Of a DNA stretch of 64,000 nt, positions 35,175-45,100 are shown piece after piece. The stretch lies in contig NZ_JANAEZ010000010.1 in assembly GCF_024813435.1 (NCBI RefSeq), forward strand, positions 62,001-126,000, written 5' to 3'. Source of the DNA: Cognataquiflexum gelatinilyticum. Lineage in GTDB: Bacteria > Bacteroidota > Bacteroidia > Cytophagales > Cyclobacteriaceae. Position numbers and translations under genes: made by a program. The stretch's first letter is position 1. Each line of letters opens with the position of its first letter. The notes under the pieces were generated by a model. That model ran no database searches, was not told the DNA's origin, and saw only the letters and a program-made list of their open reading frames with translations.

Positions 35175-36389
35175 TTATTTTCCGGCAATATTATAGGAAA
35201 GAGACAACCTCAAAGTTTCTGCAAGGGGATGGTTTTGTACCTGTGGTACCAAGTAGGAAAAATCAAATCCAAGCTTGTTGTAATCAATTCCAAAACCCAT
35301 TGTAAAATACCTTCTTCCACCCTTGTTCGGATTTTCATAGAAATAACCCGTTCTTAATGCAAAAACATTATTATAAATATATTCAACACCAAAAGAAATC
35401 ATGACTTCTTGCAATTCTTCACTGAATCCTCCCGGAGCATCAAAAAAGGAAGTAAACATTCCATTAATCAATGGTCTATTTGGATCTCTACCACTTTCAA
35501 TTATAAAATCCCCATTGTCGTCAGTTACCAATACACCGTTTTCATCTCTCAATAAAATCGGAGGACTTGGAACCATCAGCTTATTGAAATCTAAGGTGAA
35601 AGTCAATGAATTGTATTCATTTAAATTCATCAGATAAGCTGTTCCTATCCTGAAATTGGTTGGGATAAAATCCAGATCATCCGCACTGTTGTAAGTGATT
35701 TTTGGACCAATATTATTGATCGCAACACCCCAAGAAAATTCTCCGGTTTTATTTCCAGACAGCACTTCAGTATTGTAATAAAGACCAACGTCTGTTCCAA
35801 TGGTAACACCCGGTCTGCTTTCTGCACCGCCGGCGGAAGAAATATTGCCCGAAAGGTTAGAATGGATAAATCTTGCGGATATACCCAAACCCAATTTCTC
35901 TGATAATTTTCGGGAGTATGTTCCACCCACAGCGATATCTCTTGGGGTAAATTCTCCAAGTTCATTTCCTCTTCCATCAGTCAATTGGATGTCCCCCATG
36001 TTGAAATACCTCAAGTCAAAACCCCAAGCGGATTTGTCATCGATTTTTCTGTAGAAAGTCAGGTAGCTCAAGGACATGTCATTGACCAGCCTGCCCAACC
36101 AAGGGGAATAAGAAAGTGAAACGCCCATATCATTGTCGATAAAGGATAATTTACCGGCATTCCAATGTGCGGAAAAAGCATCAGGGCTTGTGGCCACTCC
36201 GGCATCTCCCATGGCAGAATGTCTGCTGTCAGGCGCAAAATTCAAAAAAGGAACTGCGGTGGTAATTACTCGCCGGGTCGGATCTTGGCCGGATACAATT
36301 GGGCCGTTTTGACCTGATACATGAAATGTAAATAGGAATATCCCTGAAAAAATCGATAGGGTGACAAGGGTTTTCATCTGTATTTTCAT
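35175..36389 (-). CDS. porV: Type IX secretion outer-membrane protein PorV (LptO)
   Basis: A 404-residue beta-barrel protein of the FadL-like PorV family. A signal peptide (LVTLSIFSGIFLFTFHVSG) is followed by AVPFLNFAPDSRHSAMGDAGVATSPDAFSAHWN (key: PDSRHSAMGDAG), the strongest PorV signature. The C-terminus ends in barrel strands (LAETLRLSLSYNIAGK). PorV shuttles cargo from the SprA (Sov) translocon to the PorU sortase. It overlaps porU by 4 bp. MKIQMK offers two ATGs; either gives a workable signal peptide. Confidence 0.94.
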   Translation of the reverse strand: MKIQMKTLVTLSIFSGIFLFTFHVSGQNGPIVSGQDPTRRVITTAVPFLNFAPDSRHSAMGDAGVATSPDAFSAHWNAGKLSFIDNDMGVSLSYSPWLGRLVNDMSLSYLTFYRKIDDKSAWGFDLRYFNMGDIQLTDGRGNELGEFTPRDIAVGGTYSRKLSEKLGLGISARFIHSNLSGNISSAGGAESRPGVTIGTDVGLYYNTEVLSGNKTGEFSWGVAINNIGPKITYNSADDLDFIPTNFRIGTAYLMNLNEYNSLTFTLDFNKLMVPSPPILLRDENGVLVTDDNGDFIIESGRDPNRPLINGMFTSFFDAPGGFSEELQEVMISFGVEYIYNNVFALRTGYFYENPNKGGRRYFTMGFGIDYNKLGFDFSYLVPQVQNHPLAETLRLSLSYNIAGK

Positions 36390-39300
36390 TGAATGATAAT
36401 TTTTCCGCTCTTTGTTTCAGATGAATTGTCTTTTTCTGAAATGAGCATTAGGGTGTAAATATAAGTTCCTTTTACGGGATATTTGGTTGTTGAACGGAAA
36501 AAATTCCATTCGATTCCATCCAGTAAAAAATCAGCTTCTACATAACGGCGCTGCATTGAAAATATTTCACTGCCGTAAATAGAATAAATTTTTAATTCAA
36601 GGTTGATTGTCTCATTAGGCCTATTGTGCGCAACTCTAAATTTGCTGCTTTCTGTGGTCGGATTTGGGTAAGTACCATGCTCTAAGATCTTTAATTGTAA
36701 AGAGCCCTTGATTTCTATTTCTTGGGTCATTTCCGAACTATTTCCGACATTATCCCATGCGGATACGGTAATTGTGTTTTTACCTTCTTTTAGATCAGCT
36801 AACAATGTGTTGATTTCTCCTAGTTCAAATCCATTGTTTTTGGCTTTGAAAAATTGATTGAGGATTATGGGACTTTGGTCATTGATAGTCAACTCGATGT
36901 CTTGGCCATTATCTTGGGAAGAAATATTGATTCCACTTTCATCCTCCAACAAAATTGTCAGCGGAAGGTTTGAAAAAGGAAATGATCCGCTAGCATCTGA
37001 TTGGTTTTGTCCAAAACGAAGTGCAATATCAGGTCCAAGTTTGTCATTAGAGGTGTAGGATGCCGTGCCGCCGATTGGGATTTGGATGGCACCGATTGCT
37101 TCATCTCCCTGATTTAGACTCGCAAATAACCGGATTTTTGCAGTCCCAATATTACTGTCAATATTTTTGGGGATAAAAACATCCGAGATAAACTCACCGT
37201 CTTTGACTTCGCCCTTTCCTCTGAACAAAACATTGACTTCTTCTAAAAATTCAGTAGGTGGACTTTCGTCCCCAAGAGAGGTGATGGTTTGGGCTTTGTC
37301 CGTAATTTGGATATCATAAGTCCCGCTACTTGTAGGAAGTATGGCTCCTGTAAGTGGGTCGATTATTTTTCCTTTGATCTGAATTCGCTGTAAAGCCCGT
37401 AAAGTATCGGTCTCGGTTTCCAGTACGACATCCCAAACAGGGTCTGTCTGTGTGGTCAATTCGGGTATGGCCAACTTCAGCGACGGATCCCCAAGCAAAG
37501 AAAAATTCCGGTTAAAAGGTCCGTTTAAGCTGTTGTTTTTGGTAAGTCTAAAAATCTCTCCCAAGTCGCGGGTTTCGCCGTTGTCTTTTTCAAAAACAGA
37601 TTCCACAAAAGCGGTATTCAATGCAAAATTGACTGAACTGAATACCGGTCTGCCTGTGGTGAGCAGGCCTATTGCTCCCTTTTTTTCGGCAAACAAAAAC
37701 TCTTCAGCACCTGACCTGATAAAAGGACTGTCATGCCTTCCAAATTCGCAGGTAGCCGTCACAATCAATGGAAGAAGTGGGTTTTCAGGCCAGTCATATA
37801 GATCCGAAACTGTAAAGACCCTTTCCGCAGTAAGGACAGTTTCATTGCCATGCCCGATGTAATTAAGTATCAAAACCCCCTCTTCAATTGTGGACTTTAG
37901 GGCTGCTTTGGCTAAAGGAGAACTTTGGGCTGACCCTGATCTCTGCTGCTCAAACCTGTCCAAATAAAGTTTTTTAATCAGGTATTCGGGATGGTTTTTG
38001 GACAAATACCCGTAATGAACCTCGGCGTCCCTGAGGTGAATATTGTTGTCAGCATCATCAGCAAAAAAAGCCAGATTCCTTTTCCACTCACCACGGTTAT
38101 TCTCCCCATTTTCATAGGCGATTATTTTATTGACCATTTCTCCTGCTTCGCTGACGGAAATTGCAGGAATCCTTCCTACGCCGATTTGCAATTGCTCATC
38201 TCCGGCATTTGATTCGTCCCACTGACCTTGTCCCCAATCAACAAATCCAAAGAAATCATCTGAACTGTAAGTAGTCAGAGGATTCAGGCTATTCCGCGAG
38301 CTATAGGTCGGCACTAAATTTGGTCGGCCACCCTGTTTCGATTTGTAATCATAGGTTCCTTTACCAAAAAACAAGACATTCTTTAATCCTCCGGAATAAT
38401 GAAAATGAAATGCGATCAGGTTTCTGATGGCTGTCACATCCCGATTGCCATATCCAAAGCTGTCATAAATATCCTCCAATACAACTACTGAACTCTGGAT
38501 TCCTTTTTGGTTTTTGTGGGAGGAAAGCCGCTGCGCTTGGGAAAGAAGTGATTTATGGGTGATGATCAACAATTGGGGATCTGAGTCGTCTGTTCTCAAA
38601 CTTGTATTGGCCAATTCGAAATCTGTGATTGCCTTTACGCCATTTGGCTCAAATGCTACAACCATTTCACCTTTTCCAAGGAAAATACGGTCGGATTCTT
38701 CGGTGATCTCATAAGTATTTTTGATTTTCCACGTGGTTTTTGCTGTAGAAAATGAAAAAGAATTATCCCCATCAAGATTATAAAATAATCCCGATCCGAT
38801 TTTATCTGATGGATAAGGTGTGGCCAAAAGTGCATAGTCCAAATAGCCGGTACCATTGGGATTTGGACTTTGGTAATTTACACGAAAATCCATCTTCGAT
38901 GCAGTGGATTCCGGAATTTCAAACTCCTCTGATTTTTCCCTGCCTTTGATTCCATATGTGGTATTTGGGATTGGCAAGATGGTGCTTTGTCCGATATTTT
39001 GTCCTCCTGCAAAAACCCGGAATACATTATCAGCCAATGACTGTGACATCAATCCCAGTTTTATTTTAGAAGGGCCACTTTGGCCACTAGGAAGCTCAAA
39101 AGAAAATGTCAAGGATTGCCCTATAAACAAAGGTTGGGAATACCAAGCCCTGCCTGAATTCAACAAGTTTGTTTCCTCCCATTTTTTGCTTTGGATCAAA
39201 AATAAGTTTTCTCCAGCTATAGGACCTGCAGGTGGATTATTACCTTCCAGAATCTCATTTCCTTTGATTTTATTTCCCACCATATAAAAAAGTGTATCTG

Positions 39301-39655
39301 AATATAAGTGAGGTTGAAAATTTACTCCGTCTTCGTTTACAATGATTTGATCCGGGCCATAGGCAAAGAAAAAAACATCATTTCCGATGATTTTGGAAGG
39401 GATTTCCTGTAAGGTAAGTTGCAGGCTATCGAGTTTTTGTGGTAACATTCCGGGGTTTCCAAATATTGAAACCTCTCCGGCATTATTAAAACCCAAATTT
39501 TTTAGCTGACCTTCACTTACCTTATATACACCGGGCTCCAGGATTGGAAATTTAAAGTACAAGTCTTGGGTCTGGGCTAGAGATCCAAAGAAAACGAACA
39601 GCTGAATGAATGTTATTCCTGCTGAAAAAAGGATTTTAATTTGCTTGTCAAGCAT
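36386..39655 (-). CDS. porU: Type IX secretion sortase PorU (gingipain-like C25 fold)
   Basis: A 1089-residue secreted protein with a signal peptide and a C25 peptidase core. The catalytic His is in LNYIGHGNE (about residue 600) and the Cys in TATCEFGRHDSP (about 634). Further marks are LFFGKGTYDYKS, YSSDDFFG and VGRIPAISVSEA. A C-terminal Ig-like/CTD-like region (KILEHGTYPNPTTESSKF, then GTYIYTLML) ends the chain. PorU removes the C-terminal sorting signal of type IX cargo and joins cargo to a surface lipopolysaccharide. It overlaps pssA by 8 bp and porV by 4 bp. Confidence 0.95.
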   Translation of the reverse strand: MLDKQIKILFSAGITFIQLFVFFGSLAQTQDLYFKFPILEPGVYKVSEGQLKNLGFNNAGEVSIFGNPGMLPQKLDSLQLTLQEIPSKIIGNDVFFFAYGPDQIIVNEDGVNFQPHLYSDTLFYMVGNKIKGNEILEGNNPPAGPIAGENLFLIQSKKWEETNLLNSGRAWYSQPLFIGQSLTFSFELPSGQSGPSKIKLGLMSQSLADNVFRVFAGGQNIGQSTILPIPNTTYGIKGREKSEEFEIPESTASKMDFRVNYQSPNPNGTGYLDYALLATPYPSDKIGSGLFYNLDGDNSFSFSTAKTTWKIKNTYEITEESDRIFLGKGEMVVAFEPNGVKAITDFELANTSLRTDDSDPQLLIITHKSLLSQAQRLSSHKNQKGIQSSVVVLEDIYDSFGYGNRDVTAIRNLIAFHFHYSGGLKNVLFFGKGTYDYKSKQGGRPNLVPTYSSRNSLNPLTTYSSDDFFGFVDWGQGQWDESNAGDEQLQIGVGRIPAISVSEAGEMVNKIIAYENGENNRGEWKRNLAFFADDADNNIHLRDAEVHYGYLSKNHPEYLIKKLYLDRFEQQRSGSAQSSPLAKAALKSTIEEGVLILNYIGHGNETVLTAERVFTVSDLYDWPENPLLPLIVTATCEFGRHDSPFIRSGAEEFLFAEKKGAIGLLTTGRPVFSSVNFALNTAFVESVFEKDNGETRDLGEIFRLTKNNSLNGPFNRNFSLLGDPSLKLAIPELTTQTDPVWDVVLETETDTLRALQRIQIKGKIIDPLTGAILPTSSGTYDIQITDKAQTITSLGDESPPTEFLEEVNVLFRGKGEVKDGEFISDVFIPKNIDSNIGTAKIRLFASLNQGDEAIGAIQIPIGGTASYTSNDKLGPDIALRFGQNQSDASGSFPFSNLPLTILLEDESGINISSQDNGQDIELTINDQSPIILNQFFKAKNNGFELGEINTLLADLKEGKNTITVSAWDNVGNSSEMTQEIEIKGSLQLKILEHGTYPNPTTESSKFRVAHNRPNETINLELKIYSIYGSEIFSMQRRYVEADFLLDGIEWNFFRSTTKYPVKGTYIYTLMLISEKDNSSETKSGKIIIQ

Positions 39656-40340
39656 TCCTGGTGATTAATGCCTCTGTAATTGAGAGCGCAATATACAAAA
39701 TAATTGCAAAAGGAATACCTGCTATCCCAAAGAGGATGAGCGAGATAAGGGCTGAAGCCACCACCAAATACCTGAAGATGTTTTTGGAAAATGAGAAATC
39801 TTTGAATTTCAAAGCAACCAAGGGAAGCTCAGCAATCAACAAATACGACATGATAAGTCCAATGGCAACAAGGACTGTTGGGTTGGACAATAGATTACCG
39901 AAAAAGGGAGATTTTTCTGAAAGAAAAGGAAGGGTACTGATGAATAAGGCATTTGCCGGCGTAGGAACACCAATGAATCTTTCAGATTGTCGGAGGTCTA
40001 TGTTGAATTTGGCCAATCTCAGGGCAGAAAATATACCGATCAGAAAGGCGGTGTATGGGAGATAGGTATTGTCCGAGTTGGATTCGATCAAGGAAAACAA
40101 GATAAAGGCCGGGAGAACACCAAAAGTCACCATATCAGCCAAGGAGTCAAGCTGCTTTCCAATCTCACTGCTAACCTTTAAGATTCTGGCCACAAACCCA
40201 TCCAAAAAATCAAATAAAGCTGCCAAGAAAATCAAATAAGCACTATAATCAAGTTGGCCGTCAAGGACAAAAAGAATACCTGCCATGCCGGAGGCAAGAT
40301 TTAAGGAAGTAAGTGCGTTGGGAATATGTTGCTTGATCAT
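39648..40340 (-). CDS. pssA: CDP-diacylglycerol--serine O-phosphatidyltransferase
   Basis: A 230-residue membrane enzyme. The CDP-alcohol phosphotransferase motif is seen as LDGQLDYSAYLIFLAALFDFLDGFVARILK, with the DG..AR core at FLDGFVARI and SEIGKQLDSLADMVTFGV (D...D pair). About six to seven membrane segments follow. It makes phosphatidylserine, the precursor of phosphatidylethanolamine, the main phospholipid of this phylum. It begins immediately after the MBL gene (no gap) and overlaps porU. Confidence 0.95.
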   Translation of the reverse strand: MIKQHIPNALTSLNLASGMAGILFVLDGQLDYSAYLIFLAALFDFLDGFVARILKVSSEIGKQLDSLADMVTFGVLPAFILFSLIESNSDNTYLPYTAFLIGIFSALRLAKFNIDLRQSERFIGVPTPANALFISTLPFLSEKSPFFGNLLSNPTVLVAIGLIMSYLLIAELPLVALKFKDFSFSKNIFRYLVVASALISLILFGIAGIPFAIILYIALSITEALITRNA

Positions 40341-40994
40341 TTAGATTCTGGCCCGTTTGCCAACAAATGGGTTGTTTTCTTTCTCTTCTCCTATGGTAGT
40401 TTCCGGCCCATGACCGGGGTATACGGTAGTTTCTTCCGGCAGGTTGAACAACTCCCGCCTGATTGAAGACAAAAGTGTCTGATGGTCACCGCCAGGAAGG
40501 TCTGTTCTTCCGATACTTCCCTGAAACAAGGTGTCACCTGCAATGCATATTCCTGAAGGCTTATGGTAAAATACCAAATGTCCCGGAGCATGGCCGGGGA
40601 CGAAGAGGATGTCCAAAGATTGATTTCCGATGGTCAGTTTTTGTTTTTCATCTATGAAGGCATCCGGTTCAGCTTCTTCATATCCCGCAAAACCGTAATT
40701 AGGTGCGTAGACTTTAACCGATTTGAGAACCGGAATTTCATTTTGGTGAATACAAAGCGGAACTTTAAAGGTGTTTTTGACAAATGCATTTCCCAAAACA
40801 TGGTCTATATGACAATGTGTATTGACCAATTTGGTGACCCTAAGGCCTTCAGCTTGGATGAAGCTGCTGAGGATTTCTTTTTCTTTTTTCTCAAAACATC
40901 CCGGATCAAAAATTATCGCCTCTTTCGTCTCATCAAAAAGAATGTAGGTGTTTTCGTAAAAGGGATTGAAAGTGAATGTTTTGATCTGCAGCAT
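40341..40994 (-). CDS. MBL-fold metallo-hydrolase (glyoxalase II-like)
   Basis: The start is taken at the ATG at 40994, giving MLQIKTFTFNPFYENTYILF, the standard opening of this subfamily (217 residues). The longer frame from 41051 overlaps the divergent gene. Metal ligands are present: NTHCHIDHVLG (HxHxDH), PGHAPGHL and AGDTLFQGSIGRTDLPGGD, then YPGHGPETT. Hydroxyacylglutathione hydrolase-type or related thioester hydrolase activity is likely; Bacteroidetes often lack glutathione, so the thiol is uncertain. It is first in the pssA-porU-porV operon. Confidence 0.88.
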   Translation of the reverse strand: MLQIKTFTFNPFYENTYILFDETKEAIIFDPGCFEKKEKEILSSFIQAEGLRVTKLVNTHCHIDHVLGNAFVKNTFKVPLCIHQNEIPVLKSVKVYAPNYGFAGYEEAEPDAFIDEKQKLTIGNQSLDILFVPGHAPGHLVFYHKPSGICIAGDTLFQGSIGRTDLPGGDHQTLLSSIRRELFNLPEETTVYPGHGPETTIGEEKENNPFVGKRARI

Positions 40995-41049
40995 GGGAAA
41001 TCTTTTTATAATCACCTCAAAATAACGAATAAAGAAACTAATTTTGACC

Positions 41050-42099
41050 ATGGAAGTTGATTTTTTACTTATCGGTCAGGGATTGGCAGGCACGGTATTG
41101 TCACATAGATTATTGCAGCTTGGCAAAAAAGTGGCAGTCATTGACCTGCCTTCTGCCAATCAAAGCAGTCGCATTGCTGCAGGTCTGTACAATCCGATCA
41201 CAGGGAAAAAGATGGTGAAAACCTGGAATGCAGATTTGCTTTTTCCGGAGATTGAACCGCTTTATTCTGAACTGGAGGAGCTTCTCGGGACCACATTTCT
41301 TTACCGAAAAAACATTTACCGTCCTTTTTTGAATATAGAGGAGCAAAATGAATGGATGGGAAAAACAGGCGAACCAGGATTCGAACCTTATTTTGAAAAG
41401 ATATTCTCCAAAGAAGTTTATCCCGAAGCTATCAATCCATTTGGAGGAATCCTTTTGAAAAACTCAGGGTATCTAGACATCAATACACTCCTGAGTGCTT
41501 ATTCGGCATATTTAAAGAATAATAACCTCCTATTGGAGGAAAAATTTGAGGAGGATTTTCTTGAAGTCCAGGAAGGTGGATTTAATTATCAAGGACTTTA
41601 CGCAAAGGGAATTGTTTATTGCAACGGACTAGGTGCAATGAAAAGCCGGTATTTTTCCTTTTTGCCTTTTGCTCCAGTAAAGGGTGAAATTCTTGATTTG
41701 GTTCAAGATTTTTATCCGGAGGAAATCATAAACCGTGGGGTTTTCAGGATTTCTCTGCCCAATGGAAATCAAAGAGTGGGCTCTACCTACACTTGGCATG
41801 ACTTGGATCAGGGACCTACCGAAAATGCCAAAAATGAATTGTTGGACAAACTGGAGAAACTTGTGCCTGCACCGGTTCAATCCATCCAAAATCACCGCTA
41901 TGGGATCCGGCCTGCCACAAAAGATCGAAAACCATTTTTAGGTGAACATCCTGCTGTTTCGGGCGTTTATATTTTCAATGGTTTTGGTGCGAAAGGCGTA
42001 TCTTTGATTCCCTTTTACAGCAAAATGATGGTTGAAATGCTTTTAAATGGTGACCAACCTGAAAAAGAAGTAAACATTGACAGGATTAAAAAAACATAA
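41050..42099 (+). CDS. FAD-dependent oxidoreductase (DAO family)
   Basis: A 349-residue flavoprotein from the ATG at 41050. It opens with DFLLIGQGLAGTVLSHRL (dinucleotide loop GQGLAG), continues with SSRIAAGLYNPITGKKMVK and closes with YGIRPATKDRKPFLG and FNGFGAKGVSLIPF. The GLYNPITG segment is typical of a Bacteroidetes branch of D-amino-acid-oxidase-like proteins whose substrate I cannot name. It is divergent from the MBL gene over 55 bp. Confidence 0.85.
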   Translation: MEVDFLLIGQGLAGTVLSHRLLQLGKKVAVIDLPSANQSSRIAAGLYNPITGKKMVKTWNADLLFPEIEPLYSELEELLGTTFLYRKNIYRPFLNIEEQNEWMGKTGEPGFEPYFEKIFSKEVYPEAINPFGGILLKNSGYLDINTLLSAYSAYLKNNNLLLEEKFEEDFLEVQEGGFNYQGLYAKGIVYCNGLGAMKSRYFSFLPFAPVKGEILDLVQDFYPEEIINRGVFRISLPNGNQRVGSTYTWHDLDQGPTENAKNELLDKLEKLVPAPVQSIQNHRYGIRPATKDRKPFLGEHPAVSGVYIFNGFGAKGVSLIPFYSKMMVEMLLNGDQPEKEVNIDRIKKT

Positions 42100-42143
42100 T
42101 TCAAATTTTTAAGTATATTTAAAACCCAAGTGAATCAGGTTAG

Positions 42144-45100
42144 ATGAAAAATAAGATCGTATTCTTAGTCTTATCAATCTTCTTTTTGCAGCTCCCATTG
42201 CTGTCTTTAGCACAGTTCAATGGGGATAAATTCGGTAAAAACCGAATCCAACACAAAAATATTGAATGGTACTACTACAGCTCCAACAACTTCGAAGTTT
42301 ATTATTATGACGGGGGGATGAACAATGCCAAAATGGCCATTGATTACCTTGAGAGTGAATTCGAACGACTTACCCAATTGATAGGCTATGTGGCCTACAC
42401 CAAACCGAAAATTTTCATTTACAATTCTCCTGAGGAAATCCTCCAAAGCAACGTCGACCTGAATAAAGATGAATTTACCATCGACGGACAGACCTTTTTC
42501 AGCAAACTGATCGGAGAAGTGGCTTTTCCGGGAACTTGGGAAAGTTTCAAACGGGAATTGATCTACACCACTTCTAAAGTGATTATCGAAGAAATGCTAT
42601 ATGGGTCTACCATTGCGGATGCATTTCAATCCAACCTGATCAACAGCTTTCCGGAATGGTACATAGACGGTGTAGCCATGTATCTCGCCCATGGATGGAG
42701 TATGGAAATGGACGACTTTGTCAGGCACTATTTCAAAGAAGAAAAAAATACCAAACTCCATAAGTTAAAAAGTAGGGAGGCTGGACTTGTCGGACAGTCT
42801 ATTTGGAATTTTATTGTTGAGAAATATGGAAGGCGTTACATATCCAGTATCCTTAACCTTTCAAGGATCAACCGGAATGAAGAAAACAGTATTGCCAATA
42901 CCATCGGACTTAACTACAGAGTATTTCAGGATCAGTGGAAGCAGTTTTATGTCGGTACCAACCAGCAGGTTTTCAATACTTTCAAAGATATCAATACTGG
43001 CAACGAAATAGCAGAGACTTCAGAATCCTACCTTGGCATCATCAATGACATCAAATTTAGTCCGGACGCCAAGCATCTTGCTTATGTAATCAACAGTGGA
43101 GGCAAATACAAAGTGCAGGTAAGGAATCTCGCCGACGGTAGGGAAATGACCGTTTTTTCCGGTGGGGCTGTTTCTGTGGATCAGCCAATAAACCTCACAG
43201 TTCCGGTTATCGCCTGGAAAGACACTCTTAATTTAGCCATTGCCACTTTCAAAAGAGGAACGACGACTCTAAGGTCAAGGGCCATTGACGGTTCAAGTCA
43301 AGACAAGATATTTTTAAGGAATATTACACAGGTTCTTAGCTTGGATTTCAATTCTACAGGAAAGAATATGGTGCTTTCCTCCATCGCCAACGGAAAAACA
43401 GATGTTTATTCTCTCAATGTCAGGGGAGTAGGAAAAAGGATCACAAATGATGTTTTTGACAACATCACCCCGATGTTTTTGAATGATTCCACCATTATCT
43501 ATTCCTCCAACTTTGTGCAACTCCCTGATTCGGCGCTAACAAAAACACCGGATGTCAAAATCCTTCCTGATTACTTCAACCTGTTTCAAGTTGATCTTTG
43601 GGATTCCTTGAAAATCACGAAACTTACCAACCTCAACAATAAAAATACCAGGCCTCGAGTCCTCAACGGGAACAATATTCTCTTCCTTAGTGACCAGAGC
43701 GGGATCAATAACATGATGCGACTGACTGTGTCAAATGGAATTTCAAGTCAGATGACTGCTTTCAATAAGAGTCTCGAAGCATTTGATTATTCTTCCAAAA
43801 TAAACAAGGTCGCCTATTCGTACAGGGATGGAAACCAAAGCAGGTTAGTCATTGAAAGCTATTCCAACGTCGACCAGTTTACGCCTAGTACACCAAGAAT
43901 CCAGCTTTCCCAGGCCAAGACACTCTCCGAGAGGATTTCATCAAGGAGATCAGAAATCGACGGGGCAGGTAAGAAGCCGACGGTAGAACTTACCCGTCGT
44001 GCCGAACAACCCACAGTGAAAAGGGATTCAGTTTTGAATGTCAGGTTGGAAGACTTGATGCTCACCACACCACCTGCCAACGATCCAAAACAGCAGCAAG
44101 CAGCCAAGGACTCTATCCCTGCACCTAAGAGTCTCACAGGAAGTATCAATACAGACAGGCTGAGATTTGAAAGAAAAGGTGGGATAGATACAGAGAATTA
44201 TGCTTTTGACACGGTGCCCAAACCTGCCTCAGCACAGCAGTCACCAACTCTCGGACAATCCTCAGGAAGAGGTAACATGTTGGAAAATTTCAGGAGGCAA
44301 AGTCTTCAGAAGAGAATTACAGGTCCGGTCAGAATGACTCCGCAATTTATCACTTCCAATCTGAGTACAGATTGGGTAGTCGATCCATTACGGGGATTTG
44401 GATTGGCCTTATCGGGTAGGATGACTGACATTCTCGATAACCATAATTTCAAAGGAGGCATCATGTTTCCTTTGGATTTCAGGTCCGGAAGCGACGTATT
44501 CTTCGAATACGAATACCTAAAACAGCGGATTGATTTTTCACTGAGGTATGATAGGAGGTCAATTCAGATTGAGGAGTTTGACCGGATTGTATTCCAAAAA
44601 TATGTTTTGAATAAAATAGAGTTTGGATTTTCCTACCCATTCAATGTTCACTCAAGGGTGACGGCAGCGCCTTTGATTGCCAAAACCCAATACTTCAACC
44701 TCAATTCCGACTCCATCATCCGTGCTCAGGACCCTGACCAAAACAGGTTTGATGTTACTTATGCAGGTGGAAGGTTTGAATTTGTCTATGATAAAACACA
44801 GCAGTTGGGATTATATACCCAAAGAGGTGCTAAAGCAAAGATGGGAGTTGTTCATTATCAGGGATTGAATAATGCATCCAGGTCTTTCTCCAATTTCTAC
44901 CTTGATTTCAGGAATTACCAAGTTATTCATAAAAACCTCATTTTGGCAACAAGATTGTTTGGGGGCTCCTTTTTTGGAAAAAATCCCCAAAATTATCTTG
45001 TCGGGGGAATGGACAATTGGCTCTTCAACGAGTTTTACCAGCCACCATCCAATAGACCTGAGCAATCTCCCGTCAGAAATCCGGGAGGAGTGGAAAATTC

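Noticed and set aside
41039..41046. TAATTTTG as a promoter of the FAD oxidoreductase at 41050
   Set aside because: It matches TAnnTTTG but ends 4 nt before the ATG, so transcription would begin inside the coding sequence.
40563..41060. A 165-codon plus-strand frame opposite the MBL hydrolase
   Set aside because: It is antisense to conserved metal-binding motifs of the hydrolase and has Phe/Lys-rich shadow composition.
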